From assembly GCA_026874595.1 (NCBI GenBank), contig CM049314.1, positions 17,850,729-17,914,728 of the forward strand: a stretch of 64,000 nt of DNA, in the 5' to 3' direction. Position 1 is the stretch's first letter; the number at the start of each line of letters is the position of its first letter. This DNA comes from Sipunculus nudus (taxonomy: Eukaryota > Annelida > Sipuncula > Golfingiida > Sipunculidae). The position numbers and the translations under genes are program-made. A model generated the notes under the pieces. The model was not told the origin of the DNA, searched no databases, and saw only the letters and a program-made list of their open reading frames with translations. This document shows, piece by piece, positions 11,990-26,744 of the stretch.

Positions 11990-12505
11990 CTCGGGAACCA
12001 TTGCCTTTTAGCAGGGTCATGTTAAAAGTTCAGCCACAGCGATCCCTTTGGTTTATCCATATAGGTAAAGTGATTGATCCACACAGGTATCTCCTACACA
12101 GTAAATGTGCTTTTTTCAAACCTCAACACTCCTTGTCCCTTTAAGTTGTATATAACAATAACCTAAAGTCTATTGATATATTCCTATGCACATACGATCA
12201 ATGGTAAACATATATTTATTTATTAAGTTCAGAAAGCATAACATTTTACAAAATAAAGAATATGTTAACATATATAAGAACATGATTTAAGAGACCGAAT
12301 GTTCACTGGAATAAAAAAAAAGTCCGTTCTTTTTTTCCTTTAGTATTCATTATTAGTGTTGGGGTAGGCCGTGGTCTAGTGGTCACGTCACTGGACTGCA
12401 GAACTGAAGGTCCGTGATAAAAACCCAGCCAGCCCCCAGAAGTCACAATGGTAAAAACGTGATAGGAACTGGGATATATCCTCTGATGCCTCAACTACGG
12501 TAATA
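11990..12505 (+). mobile_element. SINE-like element, copy 2 (near full length)
   Basis: It begins at GGAACCATTGCCTTTTAGCAGGG and carries the AT-rich body. It then has an A-box-like GTGGTCTAGTGGTCACGTCA near 12370, a degenerate B-box region and a tail ending near GCCTCAACTACGG. The inverted copy at 38520-39099 matches almost its whole length. It sits exactly at the join between B-block copy a and A-block copy b. Confidence 0.6.
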
Positions 12506-12519
12506 GCGTATATGTTTAA

Positions 12520-13545
12520 TTCGCACAGTAGTGTATAGAGTGTTATAATCATAGGTAAATGCAGGGGTAATCTATGGAATCCACGTTGCGCCAGTCACTA
12601 AATAAATGCAATTGAGTAGTCCATTCTCATGGTAAAAGCGTGGAGATGTGTTTGACTTCTGGTTGTTTTGTAACGCCTATCAAACCCTAACCTTGCTGAT
12701 GTTTGGTATACTAAAGAGCACAAAAAAGTGTCAGAGTGAAATGTTTAGACATTTCCAGTGACTAAATAACATTTGATGGTACAAGTATTTGTACAAGTAT
12801 TTTGAAACACAAGAACTGATTAAAAAACAATTTTTTTTCTTTCTTACTTTTTCTGAAAAAAGGTGAACTCGGACGATTATAAAATTGCATATCAAAAGCT
12901 ATATCCTTCAACTGTGTCGATGACATTACTTACGTTTGCTAATTTTATTGAAAAAAGGGATGGTAGTGTAATTTTTTTAATTGAATTATTTAACCTTGAC
13001 ACGGGTGTGACGCAGATGATCGCGTGGAACCCTGAGCCGAAGAGTGGGTTTGCTGTAGTGATACGGTTAACTGGTCGGCGGCATACGCAGCTTGAGAGGT
13101 CTGTTAAATGCAATACATTAAAGGGAAATTATATATGGTTGCAAATGCATTTCATGTGATATGGCACTAGGCAACTAGATGCCGTTTGTGGAAGATTTAA
13201 CCCTTCCTGATTCTATCATATTACATTCCTGTTCCTCAAACAATTACATTCATCTTTTTATTGGTTTAATTGGAAAATTTCATTCTTCCTTCCTTGGCCT
13301 TTTAGCGGAATTCAGTTTACAGAGAAAACACAGGTGTCAAAATATAGCCCGAATATTTGGTCTAACCAATGCCAGAGTTTGTGTTTCTGACTGTTCGAAA
13401 CAAATCCAAGCATGGTTCAGTCATTTGACAAATGATTCATATACTGTTTTTGGAAAGTTTAACGATGATTACACTCTATCATTCTCTTTGTTCTCAGTCT
13501 AAATATTATTTATGGATTAAGGTGTCAAACATTTTAATACAGGTA
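12520..13545. repeat. A-block, copy b
   Basis: Matches copy a from the GTGTATAGAGTGTTATAA landmark on, with an internal deletion. Frames of 98 codons (+, 12863-13159) and 107 codons (+, 13179-13502) are open, but the same sequences in copies a and c have stops and shifts. I therefore treat them as chance frames in repeated DNA. Confidence 0.7.
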
Positions 13546-13767
13546 TCCAGTTATGAAGTATACACCGCAAAATAGTTTGTAAATTAAAAATATCTAAACA
13601 AAGCTGTGTCCGCATATAGTTAATAAGGTAAGAAATTTGTGCACAATTGTGCACCAGCGACTTGTTGAAAATATAAATGTTTAATAATAAAATACAAAAT
13701 TAACAATTGTATTGATACACTATGTATTTATGTTTCAAATGGCCATATATACGTGTCAAGGTGCACC

Positions 13768-14388
<621 letters not shown>

Positions 14389-14477
14389 AGAATTGGTACA
14401 AAAACGAAAACCTGTGGACAAATAGTATATCCCTTTGCTTAAGTTATATATCTATATAAATTGCATAGGCAATAATG

Positions 14478-17400
14478 GTTCATCGATAAGCATAACATAC
14501 GTCGTTCACATAATTTATACTCTTATAATGAGTATATCTGCAAGATAACTTATCTGATCAGATACTAACCTTAATAGTCATATTCATATTTGTCTTTCGT
14601 TTATACAAATAATATTTGTTCTCTTAACAGTCATATTGCAGTTAATTTCTTAAATAAACATAATTAATGTTTAAAACAAAGTCATATATACCTTCTGACC
14701 TGGTTATTAGAATGACACATGAGGGGCTTCTGAGACAATATCTGGGCATTGCGTTCTGTGTCTCTCTGATTTTAAGGCTAGCAACACCCTTTTTTATATG
14801 ATGTTCTATGTTACATCGCAACGGAGTCATGTGATCATGCACAATTTGAAACTTCGGGGTTATACAGGTGAGACAAAGCACAAAGTTTCCATGACAATGA
14901 TTATTCACGAATCGTATACAATTCTCCTACGTTCACTACAGCTCGGGCCTGATACCCGTACATTCAATATGGTTTGGGTTTATGGGTTCACGTGCATGAA
15001 AGACAAACATAACAAATATGCATTTATTTAAATATGTTGCTATAAGGGCTATGCTAAAACTGTTTCCTCTTACTGGCGCTTGGGTGTTTGTGTTTTTCTG
15101 TGTATTTAAACATGTCTTATAAGATTCCAATTATAGACAGATGTGTAACTTTTTCAGAACTCATGGAATTTGAAGGACATCCTATCCGTTATGTAACTTT
15201 TAAAGGTTATGTAATTATCTGATTGCACGCCGTGTTTACGACCGGCTGTTTACATGTTCAAAAAAATATGTGACCCTAAATCAGTTGTCTGGTCGATACT
15301 AAAGGAGAAGTAGCTGCTCCCGAATTTTAATGGATTGGTTGACTTAGGGTCTATGGAAGGCTGGCCGACCATTTATCCAGGGAGCCCATAATGAACTAGA
15401 ACATATGTCTGATCAGACTACAGGGTTACAAGGTTACATGGGTCAGTTACCAATGTCAATGAAATATATGACTCTATTATATAAGCTTGGCTTTAGTGTG
15501 ATTGGATACTCTGTTATTCACATAGAGGACTTTCTCTCAGAGAAGCCTACGATGTCCCTTTTACCGTTTCTTTTGAAATCATGCTAAATGAACAACAAAC
15601 GGCTCCGTGCCTGCCCAGTAATAGTCATATTACAATATAACACAGGTATAGCCGCACATTTTTTATCACAAACATTCAGAACTCAAGTCATATTTATTAT
15701 TTGTTATGACTCTTCATGGATCACACGGACAGTAGGTGTACAGAAACCATGAGAAATCTCCAAGTTATATGTGTATTGAACATGCAAAGGAAACACTTAT
15801 ATAAGAAATATTTTTTTTGAAAATTACCAAAAATATAAATTTTTATCGTCCTATGAGCTGTAATTAGAGTAATTGTTTATACAGCTATATCTTATAAAAA
15901 GCCAAATGTGTCCTCTTCTTAGCGACCTAATTTTCCGTTTTCCTTTAGATATATATACTTTATCTTATCAAATATGAGGCATTTATCAGGTAACCTTTGA
16001 TTTACTGTTTAAAATTTTTATGAATAGTCCGTGCACTGGGACCAGGAAAATTCAGGTATTGATAGTAACCCTGAAAGATCTTGTGTATTATATCCACGGT
16101 CACAAGCTGTTATGAATATGCTGCATCAAATATTATTCTTCGTGACTTTTTTGTATTTCAGTCTGTGAATTGTTGCATTTTGCAGATCATGACCGTTCGA
16201 AAATTTCACGCGGACGATCACGCAGAAGTCAGCTTCACACTTGACTATGAAAGTGGACACCACAATGTAAAACCTGTTTAAAACGTTTATTTTGAAGTCA
16301 AACGCACTTAAATATTTATAGGAGTTGTCCCAGTGACAAAAGTACAATTTTCAACCCTCGCCTTTAAAAAATCTTTGTATTAAAAGCATTTATGTTGAAA
16401 GATGTCCATGCCTTCTATCTTTCAGTAAACGTCTGGTGGTTCCTTGCGGTGGTGCCTTCCTATTATTAAACTGACATCGCTCTGTATCCAGGTACACAGA
16501 ACGCCTTTAACTCATTAAGAGTTGCTTTCATTAATATAAGAGATTATTACACCATACTTGTTTCACTGGGATAGTTATCATCTCATAAATATCATTACCA
16601 AAACTTTCCTGGAAATCCTCTTACACAGAGAATCCAATCGCGGGGCATTCAGTAGTATTTTCAGCGGTATTTGGGCCATTGTGTTATTACTTTTCTGAAA
16701 AGAGGCCAGGCTGTCGTCTTGTTTGTTATTGTTCATCCTAATGGACAAATAAACCATTCTAGCTAACATTATTAGCTTACATTGATAATTTTATGGTCGT
16801 GTAGCAGCACGTATTGGAATCAATACTCGCCATACAATATATAATAATATTATGTGGAATCTGTCTTTTCAAAGTTGATGTAACATTGACAATAACTATG
16901 TTTGCAGAGTGCAATGATCCAATTCCAAAATCAATTTGGCCACACGACGGGGTTGTAAAATGATCCGTCACATAACATTACAGTGAATCTATATGTACCT
17001 TGCTGTGAGGCATATCTATTAATTTCCTCAACATGCCATGTAACCTGGACTCATGACTGTCATATATTGATGACAGTGCTTACTGTACAGATGGTTATAT
17101 GGAAAATATGCACTGTCCATAGATCGGGTTCAGTCAATCTCTTGATTTTGTTGACGTGATTTCTGTCAGCAATGGATACATCAGATTGTTTATTTCTCTG
17201 CATGTGACTTAGCTATATGCTAGACAATTGGTCAATCAAGCCAATGTAACAGTTTGCAAATATAAACAGAAATAGACTGAAATAGAAATATACATAATGG
17301 GCCTGCTTGGTGAGCATATCCAAGAATTTCATCGTGCGACTGCTGTGTTCATTTTGAAAAAATAAATGGTGCTAATCAAGAAAATATATTCTCATTGAAA

Positions 17401-17621
17401 AATATGTGATATATCGGAAAATCAAAGCCAGGAAAATAAAAATTTCCTAGGATATTCAACAACAAATGAAGACTCGAAGCATGCCTTTATGTTCATTAAA
17501 CAAAGGAAAGAACTTCTGTGCTTTCAATCATAGAAAACGTTAAAAAATGGAAGGAAACATTTTGTAATTTCAAATGTTTTCTCAGAGGATAATCAAATCA
17601 ACAATTAATCAAAAATCAACA
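14478..17621. repeat. B-block copy b and 5' flank of GPCR pseudogene
   Basis: Pairs nearly base for base with 41446-44701, from TTCATCGATAAGCATAACAT to the GPCR start codon. I see no separate gene. Frames at 14642-14908 (-), 15405-15587 (+), 16081-16281 (+) and 16777-16971 (-) have matching frames in the other copy. The two copies are too similar for that to mean selection, and the more diverged copies a and d do not keep them. The last 2 kb probably holds the receptor promoter and 5' UTR. Confidence 0.75.
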
Positions 17622-18549
17622 ATGGCGCCTAACGACACTGTGAAAATTTGGCAGGCAGATCGTTCAGCGGTCAGTGTGTGTTTTGTTGTTGTGGTATCAG
17701 TGATACTTACAGTGGTCATCATATCAGGAAACTCCTTAACGTTGTTGGCTATTTGCAAGTTTAAATATCTGCAGTCACTCTCGAATTATTTACTAGTTAA
17801 CCTGGCTGTAGCTGATATGCTGTGTGGATTTTTAGTTCCTGTTTTCATCATATGCGTTGTCTTTCCAGAGGTGGCAAGTTTCCCATCTGTTTGTACACTG
17901 CGTTACTTCTCACAGATGAACTTGGGCATAGCGTCTTTAATGACACTTCACTTGTTTGTATTTGTTGTGAGAGATACATCATGGTTTTACACCCGTTTAA
18001 GTCTTTCTGAATAAAACAACTTTGGGAACAATTTTAACATTTCTTTGGGTATGTGCTGTAAGTAATGGATCACTCATTTTGTTTGGAAACCATGGAATCG
18101 TCGTTTTTCATATAGTCTTGCTTCTGAAGTGTTTCATCCGATATTTATATTTAAATCTTCATATGGGGATGGGCAGCCACTTTATTCCTTCCCCCCATTA
18201 TACTTTACACCAGGATTTACATGAGAGCAAAAGTTCAGAGGAAAAAGATACGGGTGCAAGTACAAAGTATAGTGCAGCCTGGCGGGGATCGTAAACACTT
18301 CGTGTCGGCATCAGAATCAAAAGCAACAATAACTTATACACTTCTTATTGGAGCGGTAATTTTGTCGTGGTTGCCCCTTTTACTTGCGATTGTACTTGAC
18401 GTTAACGGGCTTTTACTAACCAAATTCACGTGCTTAACTCATTTGCATCTATGTTTGGGTTTACCAATTCTGCTCTTAATCCACTGGTCTATTGTTGGAA
18501 GGATTAAAACTTTCGTAGGGCATTCAAGACACTGTTGGGTAAAAATTAA
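17622..18549 (+). pseudogene. Rhodopsin-class GPCR pseudogene (copy 1)
   Basis: This is a single-exon seven-helix receptor copy, broken by several frameshifts. It starts MAPNDTVKIW at 17622, the start that matches the other copy. The first three helices read through: SGN at the end of helix 1, LAVAD in helix 2 and VCTLRYF before helix 3. A 4-base insertion near 17946 then destroys the ERY region, about 7 bases are lost in intracellular loop 2 near 18000, and further 1-2 base changes follow near 18075 and 18150. A shift near 18408 breaks helix 7, although the NPxxY-coding bases remain. No full-length receptor can be made. Its paralog at 44702 shows only one shift. Confidence 0.85.
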
Positions 18550-18817
18550 AATAATTTAAATTCTATAATGTAGTATGTTATGCAGATATTACTTATTGTT
18601 TAAAAGGGACCTGCCTCTTTATTTTGTTGAAACGAACGGGAAGAAGAGACGCATGCTGAACACTGCATTGTTGGGAATATCAGGATAAGCGCGTGAAAGA
18701 AAATGCACATTGTTTCTCCGCTGTAATCAGTATATCACCTAGCAAATTATGATGCTTTTCCATGGTCTGCTACTTAATTTGTTTAATCAAAGATTTTGTG
18801 ATTTCGATGACATTTCG
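18550..18817. other. 3' flank of GPCR pseudogene
   Basis: Matches 45633-45902 downstream of the second receptor copy. It would contain the 3' UTR. Nothing else is seen. Confidence 0.6.
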
Positions 18818-20022
18818 TGGAGAGTATGGGAAACACTAAACAAACAAGCAATTTTATTTGAAAGGTTATCAGCCTCTTCATATGTATATAGATAATACGT
18901 GAATTCATGTTTCAGAGTATGATACAGAAAAAGTTCGGAAGAAACAACTTCCGCACAAGCTGATGATAAAATACGTTTTCTTAATTTTCGAAATAACTCT
19001 GCATTATATTTTCATATTATCCAACTTTAATATAATCAGTATTTAAATAAATACTCGGCCAATCATGGTTTATACTGACAGAGGAGAAAGCCTGAACGTT
19101 TTACGGAATTATTATTTAGCACGGAAGTAAATATACAGATCTTTTTATATATTTATTAACTTGCCAGATTCGTATGCTGAAGCACAAGTGTATACGTAAG
19201 CCAGCGTGGTTACGGAGAATGTTGTGAACTCAGGAAAGGTTATTATGGTTAAAAACCGGAGAGCAGGATCATTGTAACAAATAAGTTGCCCTTATGTCAC
19301 GAATTCTAATGACAATTCACAGAGAAACAATTATAAATTTTGATCAATCAAAGGAAACTTCTGGAAGCCGCCGTCAGAACTGAGGCGTAAGAACCAGGAC
19401 TACAGCGGCAGAGTAAAGATGAGGGAATAAGAACCTGTGACCTCTGACCCGGATTCATGCCAGTTTTAACCAAATCAAGCTCCAACTAAGAGACACATAT
19501 AGTGTACTAACAAAAAATTAAGAAAAAAAAGAAGAAATAGAATTATATATAGGTTGTAATCTTTACTTAAAGAAATGTATTTCAGTTTAGGTATTTGTCT
19601 GCACTAATCTTTCATTAATTCTTTTATTCTCTACTTGTTAGATGTTCTTCATGTTAAGGATTATTACAAAGTTTAAACGTTTAAGTTGTAATATAGTTGT
19701 AGTCTACACATCAGGAACAAGCTATTGTTAATGAAGCTCTAGAGTCCATAGGAAGGTTTTCCTGTGGAAAATTTGCGCTTTTCGGATTCTATGATTATGC
19801 TTTAACCTCTTTCATTGAAAATGCAACAAGCCTTTTTGTTTTCTATAAGACAAAGGCCAATGAAACATATCTAGTTGGTCTCTATGACAAGTCCTGCCTG
19901 AGATGTACCAAGTTCACTACACTGTCACTACAGGACTCTAATCCTGCTATACATCTTACTTATCGTGATGTGTTATATGGACCTTCAACAAAATGAGCTT
20001 AGATATTGATTCTCAGGAGTAG
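18818..20022. other. 1.2-kb segment present only in this unit
   Basis: In the paired unit, CATTTCG at 45896-45902 runs straight into TCAATTCACAGCC. Here the same two sequences are separated by about 1,205 bases. I find no clear terminal repeats, target duplication or coding frame in it. It may be an insertion here or a deletion in the other unit. Confidence 0.65.
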
Positions 20023-23000
20023 TCAATTCACAGCCGGAGGTGTGGTTGGAGTAATGCCAGTGGCAGTAAAACTCCGCGATTCAGAGAAGAAAACAAAATA
20101 TCATCAGGAGAGTAATCGAACACTATTCCCCTGAAAATAAAGCTGTTTTTTATGTCCCTAAGACTCTGTATGAATACTTATCATGGTTCCATTTTGTTCT
20201 TAAAAAAACAAAACAAATATATTGTAACTTGTCGTAGCACGTTTAGCATAGATTGATTTACAAGGGTAACTAATGGGGCTCAAAGCTGCCATCGTGGATA
20301 TGGATAAACGTTGACCCCTACAGCCGTATTCTGTTGTCTGCTCGTTCAATGTATAATAATGTTAAATAATGAAGTTGATAGTTGGTGTTCCACATCATAA
20401 TTTAGGCACGTGCGACTTCCTGGCTATTATGTGTACTCTCCTTTATGTAAAAGCAGCTTGCACATACATCGTTAGACAACAATATCGACTTTTACTTTAG
20501 TTTATACCAAGCGATTTTATGTCTGAAACATGTACACCTTATATTATCATTTGGACCCAAGATCGGCCAACTTTTGTAAAATATTGGCTTGTGTAACTGT
20601 GTGATATAACTGTTGGAGACCACAACCGTATTTACAAAATGCATCTCGGCCTACCACTACAAACTAATCGGATAAGCTTAGGTTTTACTTGTCCATAGCA
20701 GACGAGTCATTACTGGCTTCTGCAACTGGACAGGTCTGTGGTAGATATTTTGTTAGACCTGTATTAGATCTATTAAATAGCCTGGTCTATAAATAATATT
20801 GTTTTCTTTCACATCCCTATGACTTATTTTTATACTTATAGTACCTTGTGTTGGCATCCTCTTGTATGGTTTTTTCCAGAGGCTTCTATATTGTAATTCT
20901 AGGTACTTATTCTTTTTTCTTTTATACGCGAAGATTGTGAATACTTAAAGTAATTTTTTTAAAAAAGATTTAGTCAAAGACTTTATTTTAAGATGTTTAT
21001 CTCGATGTTACGTTGAGGAAAGGAATTTGTAATCACCAATGCACATTAGTGTTGAGAGGCATAATTTTTATGGTTATATGCTGGCAAGCAAAACGCAGCT
21101 TAAAGGTTTAGTGGACAGTTTTAGAGAGGGTGGTGTCATTCAATCCGTCACATGCTCTTCATGTATGGATTATAGTTGTGAGGTAAATATAGAGTTTTTA
21201 TGATGTCTAAATACAAGATGTCGCAAATCTTGTCAGTAATGTCACGTACGGTTAGGGCATAACAGGCGTTGCTAATAGTACGAAAGTTAGTTTGTAGGGA
21301 GTGTTCAGCGCCGGTAAAACTTAATTTTATTGTTTGACTTAAAGCATATAGAAAAGCATGATATATTAGGTTTATGACGTAACGTTCTCGGAGTGGGAAG
21401 CCTTCTAGGTAGTAAGCCCTCTAGGCATGCTTGCCGTGCTACTTAGCGTATATCAGTATAATTTTGTACGTTCTTCCTGATAGTTTTACCTCTGCTGAGA
21501 CCACATCGGCGATTCCGAACAAACGCAGGGTGTAGATTGGTACTAATGTAGAGCTGACGGAGTAGTGGACATCCCGGGGATGGCGGAAGGTGTCTGGTGA
21601 GACGTAGACCAGAACCGTAGAACCGCAAGGTCGACCCAGGTTTCATCAGCGAGACCGAGAGAGGGAGCTCAAGTGTGGCCGGCGCAAGAGAGTAAAACGT
21701 CAGGGACGAGAAGGGTCGAGGTACGGCTGGTTTGACAGTGACTAAAACAAGGACTGAGGGCGCACGAGTCCAGCACAGAAGATCTGACTGACACCAGAGT
21801 GCAGTGGTTTGTGTGGGCACTCCAGATATCCTAGCATTTGTGGTGAGTTTACTGTTTAGACTAGGGTTTACTCTATTAGTTAGGGTAAATGCATTAAAGA
21901 TACGTTTATCTTATAAGCTGGTCTTATCCTTAGTGGGAGCTTTGAGCGTGAATAGACAGATAGACGACGTCACATGGACATTAATTAACGGTGACCTTGC
22001 AAGGTCATCAAAATGATATCTGACAACAACTCCAACAATGGTACCTGAGAACTGGTATTGTCATTTGTACATCAACTCACGATCAACGAAGCCCCATCAG
22101 TGTCTTTAAGGTATGGTTTTTAATTTAATATATAAAATTTATTTTTATATACATTTATTGTTTTTAATGTTCATACACAATTATGAGGTTTGGTTTTCAT
22201 TTTGTTCTTTTTCAATTATCTTTGTTTCAGGTCTCTTGTCAGGGCATTCCGGTTTACTAGCCTTCTACTATTTCTCTTTTCGGAGTTCTTTGGGTTTACG
22301 ATTTGGAACAAATTAGATTTTCGATGTCTGACAGTGAAAGGTAAAATGTTCAAATGAACATGCACACATATTTAGAAAAAATTGGGTTAGGATTCCTACT
22401 GTGTGAGCTCATAATAATAATAAAAGTCTAATTCTTATGACAGAATTCTTAAGTTTAAGAGAAAAGGATTATACGTGCAATGAGAGAAACCTCAGTGGCA
22501 TGTCTTTAACTAGGAAACTAACAATAAAACAGCATCACTTGTTGATCTCTTTGTCATATTAATGAATGAATTGTGAATGCAAATATATTGATTTAAGAAT
22601 CATTTTCCCGAAAAAGGTATTTGGTTAAAATACCGTACTGACGCACATTGTAAAATGTTCCAGGATATTATATTTAAAGGAAAAGAAATGATCATTAGCA
22701 AAGCAAACATTGATTATTCGTATATTTTCATGCTAAATTCCACGTGTCATTGACCCTGTGCATATCATCCTTCCCTATCTATATTTATTTGTCAGATGTA
22801 ATGCAAGCCTTTTATAAAATATTTTCACTAGACTCATTAGCTGTGACCTTGCTTCAGAATATAACTTCGGGTATTCACCTCACGTATTTTATTATACTGG
22901 AATTAAATAGAACGGGGAAACCCTACTGATGAACAAAAACTAAAAATATATTAATATTTACATTTCTCTTGTGATCAATGCGGGTTAACGCGGATGTTAA

Positions 23001-24850
23001 AGATTCCCACCGACCTCCCAAACTTCGTGACATTTTTTTAATGATATACCATTTTAATAGTTGATTATATTTTGAACAGTGCTTTATTTCACATTTAAAT
23101 ACCGAAAAATGTGCATCAGTTTTTTGTTGTACTAGTTAACCAAAAATGTTTAAATTTCTTTCATTACTATGAAAATTCAAGAGATGACTTATGAACTCTG
23201 TTTAGTATTGTCAGATAAAGCAAACTTTTGCAAATATTACTAACTCATAATAGCAGTCTTAGAAAAGATAGTAAATTAATGCGATTAATTTCACTGCGGT
23301 GATACTTAATAGTTATGAAAATATCACGTGCAATTTAGTTGTGTGGTTTTATAATTTGAGCCAAGTAATGGATGGAACCTTTACACAAAGGTATTTATGA
23401 TTGATTTAATAACGTTTTACTCTCCGGTTGATATCTAGTATATTGGTACAGAGTCGGAAAGTGTCATTCATTATCATAAAAATGTGTTTAAGTGTGTCAC
23501 TCAAATTGTCGGATAATATTTTTGATAAGTTACTTTTAATAGTTGTGTTTTCTATAGTTCAAATTAAAATTAACACATCAATTATAAACTACATTCTATA
23601 AATCAGATGTTATGGCCGTAGAAATGTTCTGAGAACCCGGATATTATGGACATTCAATGGGCGGATCACTGCTAACAGCACTATATAATGGCGATAGTGA
23701 AGGTCCATATTGGTTTAAAAAATATAACGGGCAGCTTTTTTACATGCAATAATGTTGAATGATTATATGTATGATATAAATTTGACACGATTGATGCTTC
23801 AACAGATTCTAAGAGTGATAGGTAATGTACATTAAATTTGTTGCTAATTATGACAAGACAAGATTATGAAGGTATAAATTGCCGGAGATATGGGTAAAAG
23901 TATGCTTGAGAGCAATGGTATATCATAGTTTTTTTTGTAACAATTGTTATTGAGTTATTGAGAAATAGGGGATAAGCCAACGCTGACTGCCATTTACATG
24001 TATGGCAATACGTTTGCCGAAGGAAGGAACCTAACGGGAAGCAGGCCGTTACAGAGAGTAAATATGGATCGATGTGGACGTATCGGCAAGCGGGCTGGTT
24101 GTGGTTTCCCCCTTTGTGGTTTCATTTTATTCATATTTTTTTGGTGCATCTACTATCGCTGAAGGCATTTGTAGTGTCCCCTTGGTACAAGTGTTAAGTA
24201 ACAGTTTATATAGTCATGTAGTATTTTCCTCCACCGATCGGAATTTAATTATGATGAACTGTCAGCGAAAGATGCATTCTGGTCTCATCCAATCATGAAT
24301 GCATCAGTCGAGTGTGAGGATTAACGATGAAAAGACGTTCATCCCAAAAGTTCATTACAGCAGGGTCTCAAATGCTACAGGTATTTCTCTACCGACCATT
24401 ATCGGCGTCATTATTGATTACCACGCTCCAGTGGAGGCTCCTATCACATCTGTATGCAATTCTGCTTACTTTATTATCCATTTGATAAATATGCCAGAGT
24501 GGCACCAGAGAGCTGCGACTTATTTAGGTTAGTGTCATGGTATTGCACATACAAGTGAGGATAGCATTGATAGATTATTGTCTCTTTAAGCTGAAGTATA
24601 TTATTAGGCAGTATCATAGATTCATGTAGGTGTAGGGAACCCGAATATATTGTAGGGGTTGGTTTCAATAGATTCATAATTTAATGAGAATTGTTCATAT
24701 CAGATTAGTCAGCATGAGACAAGAATGGTTCCTGTGGTAACTTTAATACTATAGACGTGAAAGGAAACGCATCTGCATGCTTGATTTCACCAAAATTTTG
24801 TATCTGGAGGCGTGCCCATTTTTATTATTAATGCCATTGAACGACAAGCC
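20023..24850. repeat. Inter-gene spacer of the duplicated unit
   Basis: 20023-21800 pairs with 45903-47660 and 22850-23000 with 47715-47860. 23840-24850 pairs with 49590-50160. The stretch 21800-22850 has no counterpart in the second unit, and 23000-23830 has been replaced there. Part of it also matches 58390-60500 weakly. A more GC-rich patch at 21470-21800 carries a 125-codon minus-strand frame, but in the second copy (47340-47660) the frame is shorter and diverges. I therefore see no supported gene. Confidence 0.65.
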
Positions 24851-25580
24851 ACATAATATTGCAAGGTGATCAGGAGGTGTGACGCAAGCATCGATATATA
24901 TATGCTGGAAACAAAAGGTAAGGACACAATCTCCTGGGTCGGCGCTCTAGATGATACAGTCTGCCTGTTTGTCGGTCTACAGGTGGGTCCGAAGTTGGCG
25001 GTGAATTGATCAGCTGAGGTAAGAATTCTCGTTGTATGAATTTTTGGGGTCTGCGGGAGGCCAATATAGATCTCTCAAACGGACTTGGGAGTTGTTTACA
25101 GACGGACTTGTTAACAACCGAGGTGTATCTGCCGTGGTGAGGCCCAGTAAACAGACCTTGACAATTGATACGCTGATTCGCTAAATGGTTCCGGATACTG
25201 TTGTGTGTTATGAAATATACAGGTACAGTTTACGGGGATGGGCATGGTCTGAGAATCGTGTGTTTGTGATACTTCACGAATGAAGACCGTGGCAGGCCGT
25301 TGAATGGACTAACGGCGAGAGGCGCCTATGCGCGTGTACAGTGGTGAACCAAGTGGGCTCGAAAAGTGACATTTCTAGGTCGCGTGCGTGACGAATATGT
25401 TGCCAGCGCCTAGGGGCCAGGCGAACTTTCTGTAAACTGCACTTACAGTGTGTGGACTCTCTTAATCTGTCTGTACTGATAACGACTAAGTGGATCAGAG
25501 CTTTGGAATTTCGTTTCCACTAAACTAGGTTATTGTGGCGTATGCTATCAAAGTCATTAATAAATTGATTCCTTTGTATC
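24851..25580. repeat. GC-richer conserved spacer block, copy 1
   Basis: Pairs with 50165-51050 of the second unit. On the minus strand both copies encode a similar short peptide run (NSPPTSDPPVDRQT here, NSPPTSEPPVDKQT there). The upstream part of the frame is interrupted by a stop in this copy, so a shared exon is possible but not supported. Confidence 0.45.
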
Positions 25581-25599
25581 TGCAAGAACGTTTGGCTTA

Positions 25600-25835
25600 A
25601 AATCGATTCATAAACTTAAAAAAAGTGGGTTCCGTGGCCTTTACCTTTGACCCCGTAATCTCAAAAATGATAGGTTTCTCTATCTATGAGTGGGTGAGCC
25701 ATATGTATATGATGGAAACAGGTGAAACGGTTTGGCTTAAAATCGACCCACAAGGCAATCCCGGACGGACTATCGGAATGACGGATGTATGCACGAACGG
25801 AGGCGTTACTTTATCACCTGCTGCAACATAATGTT
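25600..25835 (+). repeat. Interspersed repeat (TTTGACC...CGGACGGA type)
   Basis: Opens with GGCCTTTACCTTTGACCC and ends with AATCCCGGACGGAC. A related two-copy version lies at 52020-52380. The 68-codon frame through it is a by-product of the repeat. The copies share GTGAAACGGTTTG and AAAATCGA, so this is probably a short mobile or satellite-like family. Confidence 0.6.
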
Positions 25836-26744
25836 AAACAGCTTATATAAAACTTATAAATCAATTATTTGTAATCAGATTCTGGACAAAGGATCCTTAC
25901 ATATATCCTTTGTCCCTGTATAATTGCTATCGAGTTATCTGATGGACTGCTATTTTTATACCTTTATTTTACATATTATACGATGGGGGAAACAAGACTC
26001 CCCTGAACGCATTAATGTTTATTTTCAAAATAAGCATAAAAAATTGGATGAAAGTGAACAATTAAATGGCTTCTTTGTTAAATGAAAATAAGAGAATAAT
26101 GTTTATCTTGTTAAAAAAAATAATAAAAAATTAATATGGCTCTCTTTCTGAAAGTTATTTGTCGAGTATAAAGGTCCTCACATTTAACTGATAAATTTAC
26201 GTGTTTATTCCAAGTTTTTTATGTAATGGAACTAGATCAATGTACTCCACGGGATCTGCCTGTGGATTTATACAGAGTGGAGAACAGGGGTATATCTGAT
26301 ATTTTTTTTTGCTCAAATAATTATATAAAAACAGGTCATATAATTAAGAATAATTATATTCATTCCTATTGACCTTACAGCCTAGGGTACACAAAATACA
26401 ATTAAAAAAATTGTAGGACCACCTAATATTCCAATGTTATGTTATGACAAGCAACAATATTAAACTAACTTTCCTGCGTTATTTATTTATATACGCACTC
26501 ATATGTATAATCGATTTACAAATAACATTTCTTTTTCCGCACTTGTATTTGTGTATCTAATTTATCCGTCGACAGTAAGAAATCGCAGGCGAAACCCTGT
26601 ATATGTACACAGTGACTGAGTTAGGAGCTGATATTCCAATGTCACGTATGGGTGTCGGTCATGTAAACAGAAGTCGTGTATACAAGTGAACTTTTTATGC
26701 TGTGAACAGAGAGGACAGGACTAAGTGATTTTGTTTGATTATGT

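Noticed and set aside
12863-13159. 98-codon frame in A-block copy b
   Set aside because: The same sequence in copies a and c is interrupted, and an overlapping minus-strand frame is equally open. Chance frame in a repeated block.
15405-15587. 60-codon frame conserved at 42443-42625
   Set aside because: The two units are so similar that sharing a short frame is expected. The older copy at 10230-11985 has a stop in it, and it overlaps a tRNA-like SINE head.
21443-21820. 125-codon minus-strand frame in a GC-richer patch
   Set aside because: The matching patch at 47340-47690 has a different, shorter frame. I see no domain, signal peptide or splice pattern.
24074-24298. 74-codon hydrophobic frame
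   Set aside because: The matching sequence near 49860-50040 is broken by indels, so nothing suggests coding constraint.
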